A stretch of 64,000 nt of DNA, taken from the NCBI GenBank assembly GCA_965249745.1, contig OZ252252.1, positions 4,216,001 to 4,280,000 of the forward strand, written 5' to 3'. Origin of the DNA: JANYHH01 sp965249745 (GTDB lineage: Bacteria; Deinococcota; Deinococci; Deinococcales; JAAFIG01). Position numbers and translations under genes: made by a program. Below are positions 52,302 to 61,110 of the stretch, piece by piece (positions within the stretch are counted from its first letter, which is position 1; each line of letters begins with the position of its first letter). The notes beneath the pieces were generated by a model. The model was given only the letters and a program-made list of their open reading frames with translations. It was not told the DNA's origin and did no database searches.

Positions 52302-53314
52302 ACCTCACCATATCGCCGCGCAACCTCGCGGCAATCCTCGAGCCAGCGCATCCGCAACGCCTCCGGTTTCACCACGTCCACGTTCGGTCCCCAACCACGT
52401 ATCCAGACGAGTAACTCGAGCGGCAAGCCTGTGCTGTCCACGCCCGCTTTGATCGTGGCGGTTTTGCTGCCATCGGCTTCGTTTTTGAGCGTCATGTGCT
52501 GGTATTCCTCTTCCTCGAGGCGGCGGGCGACGCTGGCACTGAAGCGCAGTTTGACGGTGATCGTGGCCCCGTCGGATTGCCCGGTCACGCCCCAGGCGTG
52601 CTTGAAGAACTCTTGCGGGTCAAAGTCACTGGGGATTTTGTAGGACGTGTCGCGCATCACCTCGAGCGATTTCATGCGCGAGAGTTTGAAGGTGCGAATT
52701 TTGTGATGGAACGTGGTTTCCAGGCCGACCGCGTACAGCGACAGGTTGACCGGGTGAACTTCGATGAAGTAGACCTCGAGTTCGTTGGTGCGCAGACCGT
52801 TCTGACCGTTCGCGGATTGATACTGGAATTTCAGCCGATGCCCGCCAAACCAGGCTTCGGCGGCGTGTTCTAGGGCGCTGCTTTCCGAGGACTTTTTCAG
52901 CCCGATCCCGTCCACGCTGCGCCCGACCACGTTTTGAATCCGATCCGGGAGCCATTTCCCGATCAGCTTCAGGGCGTTGCTGTAATGCTTGTTGTGACCT
53001 CTGGCGCGGTGGTACACGAGGCGCGTGGCGGAGTGAATGGCGAGCGTTTCAATCGGATGAAGCGTGGTTTGCTGGCTGCGAATACGGTATCTGACCGGGC
53101 GGGTTCTGGTGCGCTCGAAGCCTGTCACGTACTGCCCCATTGCCTCGAGGTCTTGCAGGTCGCGTTGCACATCCCTGGGGGTCGCCTCGCCCTGGAAGAA
53201 GCGGCAGAGTTGTTCGACCGTGTGTTCGCGTTCACGCAGCAACTCCGTGAGAGCAATCAGGCGGTTGGTTTTGATCCACTCGTCTTTCGGTTTCGAGGCT
53301 TCGGCTTTCAACAC
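52298..53314 (-). CDS. WYL-domain regulator heading the cas operon
   Basis: A 338-residue HTH-WYL protein: N-terminal winged helix (TNRLIALTELLREREHTVEQLCRFFQGEATPRDVQRDLQDLEAMGQ), WYL core (EVHPVNLSLYAVGLETTFHHKIRTFKLSRMKSLEV) and C-terminal extension ending WLEDCREVARRYGEV. WYL proteins are frequent CRISPR-linked transcriptional regulators sensing ligands or nucleic acid. Coupling to cas3 (ATGA) implies it is made with the cas proteins and may autoregulate. The promoter is expected in the 76-bp gap before the BTAD gene. Confidence 0.92.
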   Translation of the reverse strand: MLKAEASKPKDEWIKTNRLIALTELLREREHTVEQLCRFFQGEATPRDVQRDLQDLEAMGQYVTGFERTRTRPVRYRIRSQQTTLHPIETLAIHSATRLVYHRARGHNKHYSNALKLIGKWLPDRIQNVVGRSVDGIGLKKSSESSALEHAAEAWFGGHRLKFQYQSANGQNGLRTNELEVYFIEVHPVNLSLYAVGLETTFHHKIRTFKLSRMKSLEVMRDTSYKIPSDFDPQEFFKHAWGVTGQSDGATITVKLRFSASVARRLEEEEYQHMTLKNEADGSKTATIKAGVDSTGLPLELLVWIRGWGPNVDVVKPEALRMRWLEDCREVARRYGEV

Positions 53315-53390
53315 ATCGGCACGGTAACGAGACTGTGTCGCACCGCTGTCGCACGGTCACTTAAGAGAGCATCAGCTCACAAAACCTGAG

Positions 53391-55043
53391 TCATTTAGAG
53401 TCAATCGTGGTTGATGCGAATCCGAGCAATCGTTCGTGCCGCCAATCCGTGACCCACGGGTCATTCAGACCGTCGCAGAACGCGTCCGCTCGAGCCATCG
53501 TGGGGTAGATCGCGTCCCATTGCACGTTCGGGTCGAGGCGGTAAACGCGCCGTGCGCGTTCCAGGCTGATCGCTTTCGTCCAGCCCAGCGCGATACACAA
53601 ATCTCCCCTGATGCGGCTGAGCGCCTGGGAACGCAATCGTTCAGTGGAACCAGGGATTTCCAGACCGTCCAATACGCGCTCCGCCGTGAGCGAACCCTGC
53701 GCGTGAACCAGGCACGCCAGCAGCGATGCCTCGCGGTGCGTGAGCGGCGGTGTCAACTCGAGGTCATTGATAACGACGCGCACCGAGCCGTCCAAGATCA
53801 GCCGGACGCGCATGGGTTGCAAGCCTGGGTCATGCTGCGCGAAGAGTTCGGGGAAGCACAGCCGTTCCTCGCGTTCGACCGAGGCGGGAATTTGCGCCGC
53901 TCGTAGCGTCTGGAGGGCCTGCTCGGGGCGATTTGAAGTTCGCATCAGCTCGGCTTGGACGACCGCCACCCGGCCGCCCTCCTCGCGGAGCGCCGTGTCG
54001 CCCAACTGTTCCAGCGCCTCGAGTGCGCCGCGCCTGTCGCCGGTCTGGAGTTTCGCGGCGGCGATGTCCGCCCAGACGCGGTTGAAATGAGGATCGAACT
54101 TCACGACCTCGTACAGCTCTGTCAGCGCCTCGGCTGCGTGCCCGGTGACGCGCAGGGTACACGCCAGCCCGCGCCACGCCTGAATGCGGTCGTCCGCGTC
54201 CGTGGAGAAGCGGACCGCGTTGGCGTACGAATGGAGCGCCCTGGGCCACTCGCCTCGAGCGCGCCCAGCCGCGCCCAAACCGCTCCACGCCCGACCCCTG
54301 AGCCTCGAGCCGTCCGGGTGGGCCGCGTGTTGCGTGGCGAGGGTCGCGTGTTCCAGCGCCGCGTCCAGCAGATCCAAACGCAAGCAGGCGATGGCCATGT
54401 TGTACTGCAAGTGCGCCACGAAATGCGTGTCACCGCGCAGCAACGCCAGGGATTCGGCGTACGCCGAGCGAGCGGCGGCGTCCTCCCCGTGATAGGTCAG
54501 AAACGCCCCGAATTCCACCAGGGTCAGTCCGCGCTGTCGTCCCTGCAAACAACCTAGAGAAGCCGCAAAAACCTCTCTCCAATCAGCGCGCCGCAACATC
54601 ACCGCCGCGACCGGTTTGACGCGCAACACGACATCTTGGTCCTCAGAGTCAACGGCCGCCTCGCAGAACCGCAGTGCCGCCTCGTGATCGCCGCGCTCAC
54701 GACAAACCCAGGCGCGAAACGCCTCGAGCTGCGGCAAGCCTTCGATCACAGCCAGCAGTTCCTCGCAGCTTTTGACATCCCCCCCACGGTACGCCGCCCG
54801 CACGGCCACACGTCGCCACGCCCTATCAGCCCGTCGCGCCAGCGGAACCTCACGCATCGCGTTTTGCAGAGCGATCCCATCGGCTCGGCTCGAGGCGAAC
54901 CCGAGCGCGTGCTGAAATGTCAGCAGCAACTCGTCCCAGCGTTCAAACCGAATCAAGTCCGGCACGGACTCGAGACAGTCTTTAAGAAGTGCACGCGACA
55001 CGCCCAACAGTTTAAGGGCACGGCCAGATTGGCCGTGCCCCAA
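53391..55043 (-). CDS. BTAD/TPR-type transcriptional regulator inside the CRISPR locus
   Basis: A protein of up to 550 residues. Residues 20-400 are helical, tetratricopeptide-like (ARSAYAESLALLRGDTHFVAHLQYNMAIACLRLDLLDAALEHA; ALTELYEVVKFDPHFNRVWADIAAAKLQTGDRRGALEAL). Residues about 425-530 form a winged helix of the OmpR/BTAD kind (VRVVINDLELTPPLTHREASLLACLVHAQGSLTAERVLDGLEIPGSTERLRSQALSRIRGDL). So the order is TPR then DNA-binding, reversed against the 30687-34127 regulator. The start is unsure: TTG 55043 gives this length, GTG 55001 would put a GC-rich hairpin outside the gene. Lies between cas-WYL and a small exported peptide. Confidence 0.8.
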   Translation of the reverse strand: MGHGQSGRALKLLGVSRALLKDCLESVPDLIRFERWDELLLTFQHALGFASSRADGIALQNAMREVPLARRADRAWRRVAVRAAYRGGDVKSCEELLAVIEGLPQLEAFRAWVCRERGDHEAALRFCEAAVDSEDQDVVLRVKPVAAVMLRRADWREVFAASLGCLQGRQRGLTLVEFGAFLTYHGEDAAARSAYAESLALLRGDTHFVAHLQYNMAIACLRLDLLDAALEHATLATQHAAHPDGSRLRGRAWSGLGAAGRARGEWPRALHSYANAVRFSTDADDRIQAWRGLACTLRVTGHAAEALTELYEVVKFDPHFNRVWADIAAAKLQTGDRRGALEALEQLGDTALREEGGRVAVVQAELMRTSNRPEQALQTLRAAQIPASVEREERLCFPELFAQHDPGLQPMRVRLILDGSVRVVINDLELTPPLTHREASLLACLVHAQGSLTAERVLDGLEIPGSTERLRSQALSRIRGDLCIALGWTKAISLERARRVYRLDPNVQWDAIYPTMARADAFCDGLNDPWVTDWRHERLLGFASTTIDSK

Positions 55044-55176
55044 AGTGACCGACGATTCGGTTTGTACGGATTCCGTTTCATCACTTCATCTATTCTTGCG
55101 AATAGATTGCGTTCAGCACGGAATCCGTGGCTATTCCAACGCCTTCAAAGGCGGGTTCATTCCTTCAGAATGAACC
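55016..55176 (-). other. Structured region between peptide and BTAD genes
   Basis: Four or five perfect stems in about 160 bp: GGGCACGGCCA/TGGCCGTGCCC (55016-55040), an 11-bp arm pair ACGGATTCCGT/ACGGAATCCGT (55066-55076, 55118-55128) enclosing ATCTATTC/GAATAGAT with a four-base loop (55088-55107), CGCCTT/AAGGCG (55140-55153) and GGTTCATTC/GAATGAACC (55154-55176). No T-run follows, so a simple terminator is unlikely. It may be a riboregulator or operator array. Confidence 0.65.
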
Positions 55177-55186
55177 GGAATCTTTG

Positions 55187-55327
55187 TTAGCCGCCGCCCG
55201 TGCTCGGTTTCGGATCATCTGCGACGAGCGTCGAACCCGTTGGTGACCCGTGCAGCACCGTTCCCGCAACGGTCAGCGAAAGCAATCCAACTGCCAGCAA
55301 TGCAACCACAAAACGCTTAAACTTCAT
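55187..55327 (-). CDS. 46-residue exported peptide precursor next to the BTAD/TPR regulator
   Basis: ATG at 55327 with a strong AGGAGG five bases upstream. MKFKRFVVALLAVGLLSLTV is a basic start plus hydrophobic core; cleavage is plausible near VAG or later. The mature part is short and polar, ending ADDPKPSTGGG. It is encoded upstream of and on the same strand as the TPR-type regulator gene, the arrangement of peptide-pheromone/receptor pairs. Alternatives are a small membrane peptide or a toxin; no homologue is recalled. Confidence 0.6.
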   Translation of the reverse strand: MKFKRFVVALLAVGLLSLTVAGTVLHGSPTGSTLVADDPKPSTGGG

Positions 55328-55592
55328 CGCGCCTCCTGTTGGGGCTGGAGCGCGGTTGCCCGCCAAGACCGCCGCGCTCCAAATCAAGTTGTGAACTTCA
55401 CGCACGCCGCGCCAAAAGATTGACCAACCCGCACCACCTCCTGTTGTTGCTGGAGATCATGGCGCACGGGATTGCCAAAGGATGACGCAATAAAACAGCG
55501 TGTGGTACAGCTCTGATTGATTCGACAAGAGGAAAAGCAAATCCTGTACAGTGTTTACAGTTGGCGCTCAGGGAAAGAATCGAACATGTGCA

Positions 55593-55772
55593 GCGCGAAC
55601 CTGAAGTGCTGGGTGAAATCCTGGGGGGTTCGCGCAAGAGAAACAAAGCAGTCCCACAAAGCGTTCCTTGAAAATCAGAGGTCTAACACTTCACTGCATC
55701 GAACCATCAAATCTCGAGGTTCGCGCTGGGAGGTGACGAGAATGCGTGAGGTACGCTATAGTTGGAAGCGCA
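55593..55772 (+). promoter_or_regulatory. Leader of CRISPR array 2
   Basis: The 180 bp before the first repeat. It shares with the leader of array 1, at identical distances from the first repeat, GCGCGAACCT, GGTTCGCG, AATCA, ACTGC, GAGGTTCGCGC and GCGTGAGG. GCGCGAACC and GGTTCGCG are inverted to each other. The intervening DNA differs. Confidence 0.75.
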
Positions 55773-57645
55773 GTTGCAGCCGCTCGAAAGGGCGGCTGAG
55801 GATTGAAACGTGTCTACGCGCACCTTTGCCGCCGCGTAGGGGGTTGCAGCCGCTCGAAAGGGCGGCTGAGGATTGAAACATGGTGGTGGAGTTGCTATGT
55901 CAGTCGAGTACGAAGTTGCAGCCGCTCGAAAGGGCGGCTGAGGATTGAAACTGACTAGCTGGAGGCAACGTACTGACAGTCAAAACGTTGCAGCCGCTCG
56001 AAAGGGCGGCTGAGGATTGAAACTAGAAGAGCTATAGATAATTTGCGTAAAATTTGTCGTTGCAGCCGCTCGAAAGGGCGGCTGAGGATTGAAACTCGCA
56101 CGTCGCAGTGACTCCTACAAGGCTGACGGCAGTTGCAGCCGCTCGAAAGGGCGGCTGAGGATTGAAACCAATCACGAGCGACAATGGCTATAAGAGCGAC
56201 AAGTTGCAGCCGCTCGAAAGGGCGGCTGAGGATTGAAACTGCCCCCGATTTAAGCACGGGGGCGATGCTGCGAGTTGCAGCCGCTCGAAAGGGCGGCTGA
56301 GGATTGAAACACAAAAACAATGGTGACACTCGAGCCGTGCGGGTTGCAGCCGCTCGAAAGGGCGGCTGAGGATTGAAACGCGCTACAGCGCGGCGCGGCA
56401 CAGCGGCAAGGGCAGGTTGCAGCCGCTCGAAAGGGCGGCTGAGGATTGAAACGTTATGATCTAATGCGCGCTGCTGGCTCACCACGTGTTGCAGCCGCTC
56501 GAAAGGGCGGCTGAGGATTGAAACAACATGCCCCTTGAGGAGTACATGAAGTACTACCGGTTGCAGCCGCTCGAAAGGGCGGCTGAGGATTGAAACTGAA
56601 ACCAAATAAAACGATACACCATTGACAATAGTTGCAGCCGCTCGAAAGGGCGGCTGAGGATTGAAACACGGGAGTAGCTGACCGCGAGGTAGACGTGATT
56701 GCGTTGCAGCCGCTCGAAAGGGCGGCTGAGGATTGAAACCGTGAGCAGTGCCGATAAGTTCGGGCGGCAAGCGTTGCAGCCGCTCGAAAGGGCGGCTGAG
56801 GATTGAAACGAGATGAAGTGAGTCGCGTGTCAGCCAGCATCCAAGTTGCAGCCGCTCGAAAGGGCGGCTGAGGATTGAAACCCGCATTCTCAACAACTTT
56901 TGTTTCACGCGGGAGTTGCAGCCGCTCGAAAGGGCGGCTGAGGATTGAAACTTGGCGTAACCGCCCGTGAAACCACCTGCGTTTGGCGTTGCAGCCGCTC
57001 GAAAGGGCGGCTGAGGATTGAAACGAGATTCAAGGGCAGCAGAACGTGCAATTCCTCTCGTTGCAGCCGCTCGAAAGGGCGGCTGAGGATTGAAACTTAG
57101 ATTCTCCATTGTCCATCCGCTGATATCCATTGTTGCAGCCGCTCGAAAGGGCGGCTGAGGATTGAAACCCGTGCTGATGCCCGCTGGTGTGGACGCGACA
57201 ACGTTGCAGCCGCTCGAAAGGGCGGCTGAGGATTGAAACCATGCGATCGAGCGGCGTGGCGAACTCGTATGACGTTGCAGCCGCTCGAAAGGGCGGCTGA
57301 GGATTGAAACACCTCGCCCGAGCCGCGATAAGTGTATCTCGAGGTTGCAGCCGCTCGAAAGGGCGGCTGAGGATTGAAACCCGTTGGAATCGGTGGCGGG
57401 GTGCGCGATACCGAGGGTTGCAGCCGCTCGAAAGGGCGGCTGAGGATTGAAACGCTCTCGTGCGGTACGCGCCGCGCCCGAATTACTTGTTGCAGCCGCT
57501 CGAAAGGGCGGCTGAGGATTGAAACCGAATGGCACGAATCCAGCCGCGCCAAGTACGCCGGTTGCAGCCGCTCGAAAGGGCGGCTGAGGATTGAAACGTG
57601 GAAGCGGGCAGGAAGATCAAGCTCGAGTTGTTGTTGCAGCCGCTC
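55773..57645 (+). CRISPR. Type I-C CRISPR array 2, intact
   Basis: Twenty-six complete 37-bp repeats with no mismatch noticed, from 55773-55809 to 57561-57597, and a truncated one (57633-57645) at the far end. The repeat starts GTTGCAGCCGCTCGAAAGGG and ends CGGCTGAGGATTGAAAC. Twenty-six spacers of 32-36 nt, all different. The truncated last repeat and the leader on the left set transcription rightward. The repeat folds into a nine-pair stem (with one G-T) closed by a GAAA loop. Three spacers contain CTCGAG (57311-57343, 56311-56342 and 57598-57632). Confidence 0.97.
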
Positions 57646-57754
57646 AAGATAAAGCCTAAACGAGCCTTATCTCGAGTCGCACTCTGCCACCGCACCAAAA
57701 CTTTCTGTTCACGGACTTGCCTTACCCGCGTGCCACAATGCCCTCGGAGGCTTC

Positions 57755-59053
57755 ATGCGAAAAATCTTCTGGACCGCAACCCTCGTCCTCTCGAGCGCCC
57801 TTGTTTCCGCCAACGCGTCGGAACTCAACATCTACCCGTCGTTCGCCGAGGTACGCGACGCCGTGCAGCTCAGCGGCTCGAGGTTCGATTGGACGCCCGC
57901 CAGTGACCTGAGTCAGTTTCTGATTCCGGGAAGTTTAGAACTGAGCGATCCCAGCGTCACATCGCTGAGCTTGATGTCCGCGCCGCAAAGCATTCTGGCG
58001 CTCTTCGAGGGGAAGGAGGTCAGGGTCTGGTTTCACGATGCCTTCGTGACCGCCAAGGTCGTCAAGGCTGACATTTCCCTGTTCGAGATTGACGGTGCCT
58101 TCATTCAACTGCCGGGCGCGGAGGTGCTGTACCCCAGCTTGGACGGCGTGAGTTACGCGCCGACCTTCTCTTGGCAACGCACGGGCGGCGCGACCAGCGC
58201 ACAGTTGCGCTACGCGACAGCGGCGGTCGCCTGGGAGAACACGCGGTACACCTTGGACGTAGAGGAGGGCAAGACTGCGGCCAGCTCACCCTCGAGCCTG
58301 ATCGCCTGGGCGGACATCAGCAATCAGAGCAGCTTGGTGTACGACGCCCCGAAGGCCACGTTGTTCGCGGGGGACGTGGTTCCGCAGTACCGTCAGGATG
58401 AATTGCAGCAATCGCAGAATCGCAATATCGCTTTCGCCGGGAACCTGCCCGCTTCCACAAGCCCCCAGCGTTCCAGAGTCGTCTCGAGCGGTGAGGTCGG
58501 TGGCTTGCAGCGCTTCGAGTATCCGAAGGCGTTTCATTTGGACGGACGCAGCCGCCTGAGTTTGCCGTTCGTGCGCGGCAATCTGGCTGTCCGCCGCGTA
58601 TTGGAGTACAGCAGCCAGTTTGATACCGAAAGCAATTTCAAGGTTGGCTTGCAACGCACGTATCGTTTCGTGGCGCAGCAGGGCTTACCGGCCGGAATCG
58701 TGACGGTCCGCGAGAACGGGCAGTTGGTCGGTCAGACCGATCTGGGGAACACCGCCAAAGACACGGTGGTCAAGATCAATTTGGGGAAGGATTTCGATGT
58801 CAAGCTCAATCGCAGCGCACAAGTTCTGGAGCGCACCAAGAAACTGGAACGCGCCCGCATCATCTTCACCATCAAAAATACGAAGTCCAGAGCCATCAAC
58901 CTACGCCTCCTAGAGCGGCTGAGTGATGGCATCAAATTGGAGGCGAGCGGCTCGAGTGGCTTCAAGCGCGTGCCGGGCGCGTTCACCTTGGAGTCTGAGA
59001 TTGCAGCGGGCAAGACGTTGACGCTGACACTGCTGTCCACGGAACGTTTCTGA
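57755..59053 (+). CDS. Exported DUF4139-like protein
   Basis: A 432-residue protein with a signal peptide (MRKIFWTATLVLSSALVSANA). The rest is beta-rich: NIYPSFAEVRDAVQLS near the start, GGATSAQLRYATAAVAWENTRYTLDVEEG (about 150), and a C-terminal part with PAGIVTVRENGQLVGQTDLGNTAKDTVVKINLGKDFDVK and IIFTIKNTKSRAINLRLLERLS, which is the pattern of DUF4139 domains. Function unknown, presumably envelope-related. GGAGG precedes the ATG. Confidence 0.8.
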   Translation: MRKIFWTATLVLSSALVSANASELNIYPSFAEVRDAVQLSGSRFDWTPASDLSQFLIPGSLELSDPSVTSLSLMSAPQSILALFEGKEVRVWFHDAFVTAKVVKADISLFEIDGAFIQLPGAEVLYPSLDGVSYAPTFSWQRTGGATSAQLRYATAAVAWENTRYTLDVEEGKTAASSPSSLIAWADISNQSSLVYDAPKATLFAGDVVPQYRQDELQQSQNRNIAFAGNLPASTSPQRSRVVSSGEVGGLQRFEYPKAFHLDGRSRLSLPFVRGNLAVRRVLEYSSQFDTESNFKVGLQRTYRFVAQQGLPAGIVTVRENGQLVGQTDLGNTAKDTVVKINLGKDFDVKLNRSAQVLERTKKLERARIIFTIKNTKSRAINLRLLERLSDGIKLEASGSSGFKRVPGAFTLESEIAAGKTLTLTLLSTERF

Positions 59054-59165
59054 CGGATTGCGGGGCTAGCAAGCGCAGCCACCCCTCGCCCTTACATCCG
59101 ATAACCCTGCACCCGGTAGCCCTGGAAACGCTGCGATACACGGTTTTTCGCCTAGAATCGCGCCC

Positions 59166-60704
59166 GTGACCCTGCTCGAGGCTTATCGTTCCGGCGCATT
59201 GCGCGCCTTTCACCGTCTCGAGCCGGGGGCAATCAGCGCTGCGTTGGAGGTGGAACACCCGTCGGATCGGGCGGCGCTGGCGGCGGCGGTTAGAACGTAC
59301 CTGGAGTCGGTCGGTGCACCGAAAGCGGCGTTGAAGACGCTGGAGCAACTGGCGCACCCGCAATCAAAGGTCGTCATGGCGGGTCAACAGGCTGGGTTGC
59401 TGTTGGGTCCGGTCTACACGGTTTCCAAGGCGGTCAACGCGATTCTGCTGGCTCGAGCGCTGAGTACGGAGGAACGCCCGGTCGTGCCAATGTTCTGGGT
59501 GGCGTCCCAGGATCACGACGCCGATGAGGTGCGCGGGACGCATCTGTTGGATTTGAACGAGCGATTGCACAGCCTGAGCTTGCCCTTGCCGCAGAACCGT
59601 TCAATCGGGCGAATCGCGTTGGACCCGGCCTGGCTCGAGGCGACGCTGGCGGTGCTGCGCGATTTCGACGCACCGGATGACTTCAAACAGCCCGTCATAG
59701 AAACTGTCGAGCGATGTTTTAGGGCTTCCAAGAATTACGCCGAGTGGTTCGCTCGGTTGTTGCTGGAGCTTCTGGGCAGTCACGGCTTACTGGTCGTTGA
59801 CCCGATGCATCCCGCGATCGCGCCGCTGTTCAAGCCGCATTTGCGCCGCGAACTCGAGGGTCCGTTGCAGTCCAGCCAGGCGATCGAGGCGGCTGCCGTG
59901 AACCTCGAGGCGATCGGATTTGACGCGCAACTGAGGCGCACCGGAAACGCCACGAACCTGTTCCTGACGGGTGACGACGGCGAGCGGCGGTTGCTGAAAT
60001 TCGACGGAAAGCGCTTCAAAGCCGACCGCGATTACACCCGCGATGAACTGAACGTCATTCTAGAATCTGAACCGAGCCGTCTGACGCCCGCCGCCGGGCT
60101 GCGTCCCGTGATCGCCGATGCCACGTTCCCGGTGGCGCTCAACGTGCTTGGACCGGGCGAGCTGGCGTATCACCTGGAATTAGGCGGCGTGTACGATTTG
60201 CACGGCGTGCCGCAACCGCTGATGCAGCCGCGCCTGAGCGTCACGATTCTGGAACCGCCCGTGGTCAGAATCCTTCAAAAATACGATCTGACCGCCTCTG
60301 AATTCGTGACCTGTGGACGCGAGGTGCTGGAAGCCAAGCTGCTGGCACAGACCGACGCCGCTCGAGCCTTCACGGATGCCCTGAACACCTTAGAGGGGAG
60401 TTTTGGGACGTTGCGCTCCAACCTGGTTCCGTTCGAGGACGGGCTGGGGAAGGCGTTGATGAAGAGTGAGGGCAGCCTCCGGTTTAATTTGGAGCGATTG
60501 CAGTCCAAGCTCGGCGCGTCACTGCTGCGCGCCGAGGACACGGCGACCGGGCAGTTCACGCGTTTAGAGAAACACCTGCTGCCGTTGGGAACCCCACAGG
60601 AACGCACGGTAGGCTTCTTAGAGTTCGTGATGAAGTTTGGGCGCGTGCCGTTGGACCGGATGCTGACATTAGAAACCATCGGCACGCAGTTGGTCACACT
60701 ATGA
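59166..60704 (+). CDS. bshC: Putative cysteine ligase BshC (bacillithiol synthesis)
   Basis: A 512-residue protein from GTG 59166, matching BshC in length and motifs: VVMAGQQAGLLLGPVYTVSKAVNAILLA, PMFWVASQDHDADEV, LKFDGKRF and DATFPVALNVLGPGELAYHLEL near the middle, with a coiled coil at the end. BshC adds cysteine to GlcN-malate in the last step of bacillithiol formation. bshA and bshB are not in the window. Deinococcota are known bacillithiol producers. Confidence 0.93.
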   Translation: MTLLEAYRSGALRAFHRLEPGAISAALEVEHPSDRAALAAAVRTYLESVGAPKAALKTLEQLAHPQSKVVMAGQQAGLLLGPVYTVSKAVNAILLARALSTEERPVVPMFWVASQDHDADEVRGTHLLDLNERLHSLSLPLPQNRSIGRIALDPAWLEATLAVLRDFDAPDDFKQPVIETVERCFRASKNYAEWFARLLLELLGSHGLLVVDPMHPAIAPLFKPHLRRELEGPLQSSQAIEAAAVNLEAIGFDAQLRRTGNATNLFLTGDDGERRLLKFDGKRFKADRDYTRDELNVILESEPSRLTPAAGLRPVIADATFPVALNVLGPGELAYHLELGGVYDLHGVPQPLMQPRLSVTILEPPVVRILQKYDLTASEFVTCGREVLEAKLLAQTDAARAFTDALNTLEGSFGTLRSNLVPFEDGLGKALMKSEGSLRFNLERLQSKLGASLLRAEDTATGQFTRLEKHLLPLGTPQERTVGFLEFVMKFGRVPLDRMLTLETIGTQLVTL

Positions 60705-61110
60705 GGACGCCCGTGAGATTTGGGCCCGCAATCAAGAACCTCGAGCCGTGGCTCGAGGTACCAACAGCCTTGAATCTTCTCGAGCCACCCATGGGCTACA
60801 ACCGATCACTCGAGCGTTGCGACAACCAGATAAGCCTCGGGGAATCTGACCCTCAGCGATTGACAGAATCTCGAGCGAACTGGTGCTTGTAGTTTCACCC
60901 GCCCGCCACCTCGAGACCGCCGTCGGGTGCTGGGGGGCTTGAGCGCAGCGGTGTTGGTCTACGGCGGGTACCGCATCACCGCGAACGTCTTCCCCGGCTT
61001 GGGCTGAGGCTCGAGGAGATTATTCAAGAAGTAACAGTTTCAAGTCTCGAGATGTATTGATTACGCAAGATCAACTGAATGAGTGTTTTGGACAGCTGGA
61101 ATAACTTGTC
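60705..61110. other. 406-bp gap with CTCGAG-rich hairpin and a possible membrane-anchor fragment
   Basis: A 10-bp stem ACCTCGAGCC-GT-GGCTCGAGGT (60738-60759) likely terminates bshC. Farther on, one plus-strand frame near 60920-61006 reads RRRVLGGLSAAVLVYGGYRI, resembling a signal or membrane segment, but lacks a good start and ends after about 29 residues. No gene is called. Confidence 0.45.
60738..60759 (+). terminator. Probable bshC terminator made of CTCGAG arms
   Basis: ACCTCGAGCC and GGCTCGAGGT form a perfect 10-bp stem around GT, 34 bp after the bshC stop. No clear T-run. Confidence 0.45.

Noticed and set aside
55385..55440. 16-codon micro-ORF with AGGAGG upstream of the exported peptide
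   Set aside because: The spacing between AGGAGG and the GTG is too short and the duplicate AACAGGAGG motif may be chance.
55955..57535. 526-codon open frame on the minus strand across CRISPR array 2, with a repeating peptide
   Set aside because: It is reading of the CRISPR repeats and spacers in antisense; the 72-bp period is a multiple of three, which keeps the frame open.
60701..60892. 63-codon frame overlapping the bshC stop (ATGA)
   Set aside because: It runs through the CTCGAG hairpin, has no recognisable domain and looks random.
60900..61006. RRRVLGG-type twin-arginine or membrane-anchor segment
   Set aside because: No good start, stops after about 29 residues; kept only as a remark in the gap description.
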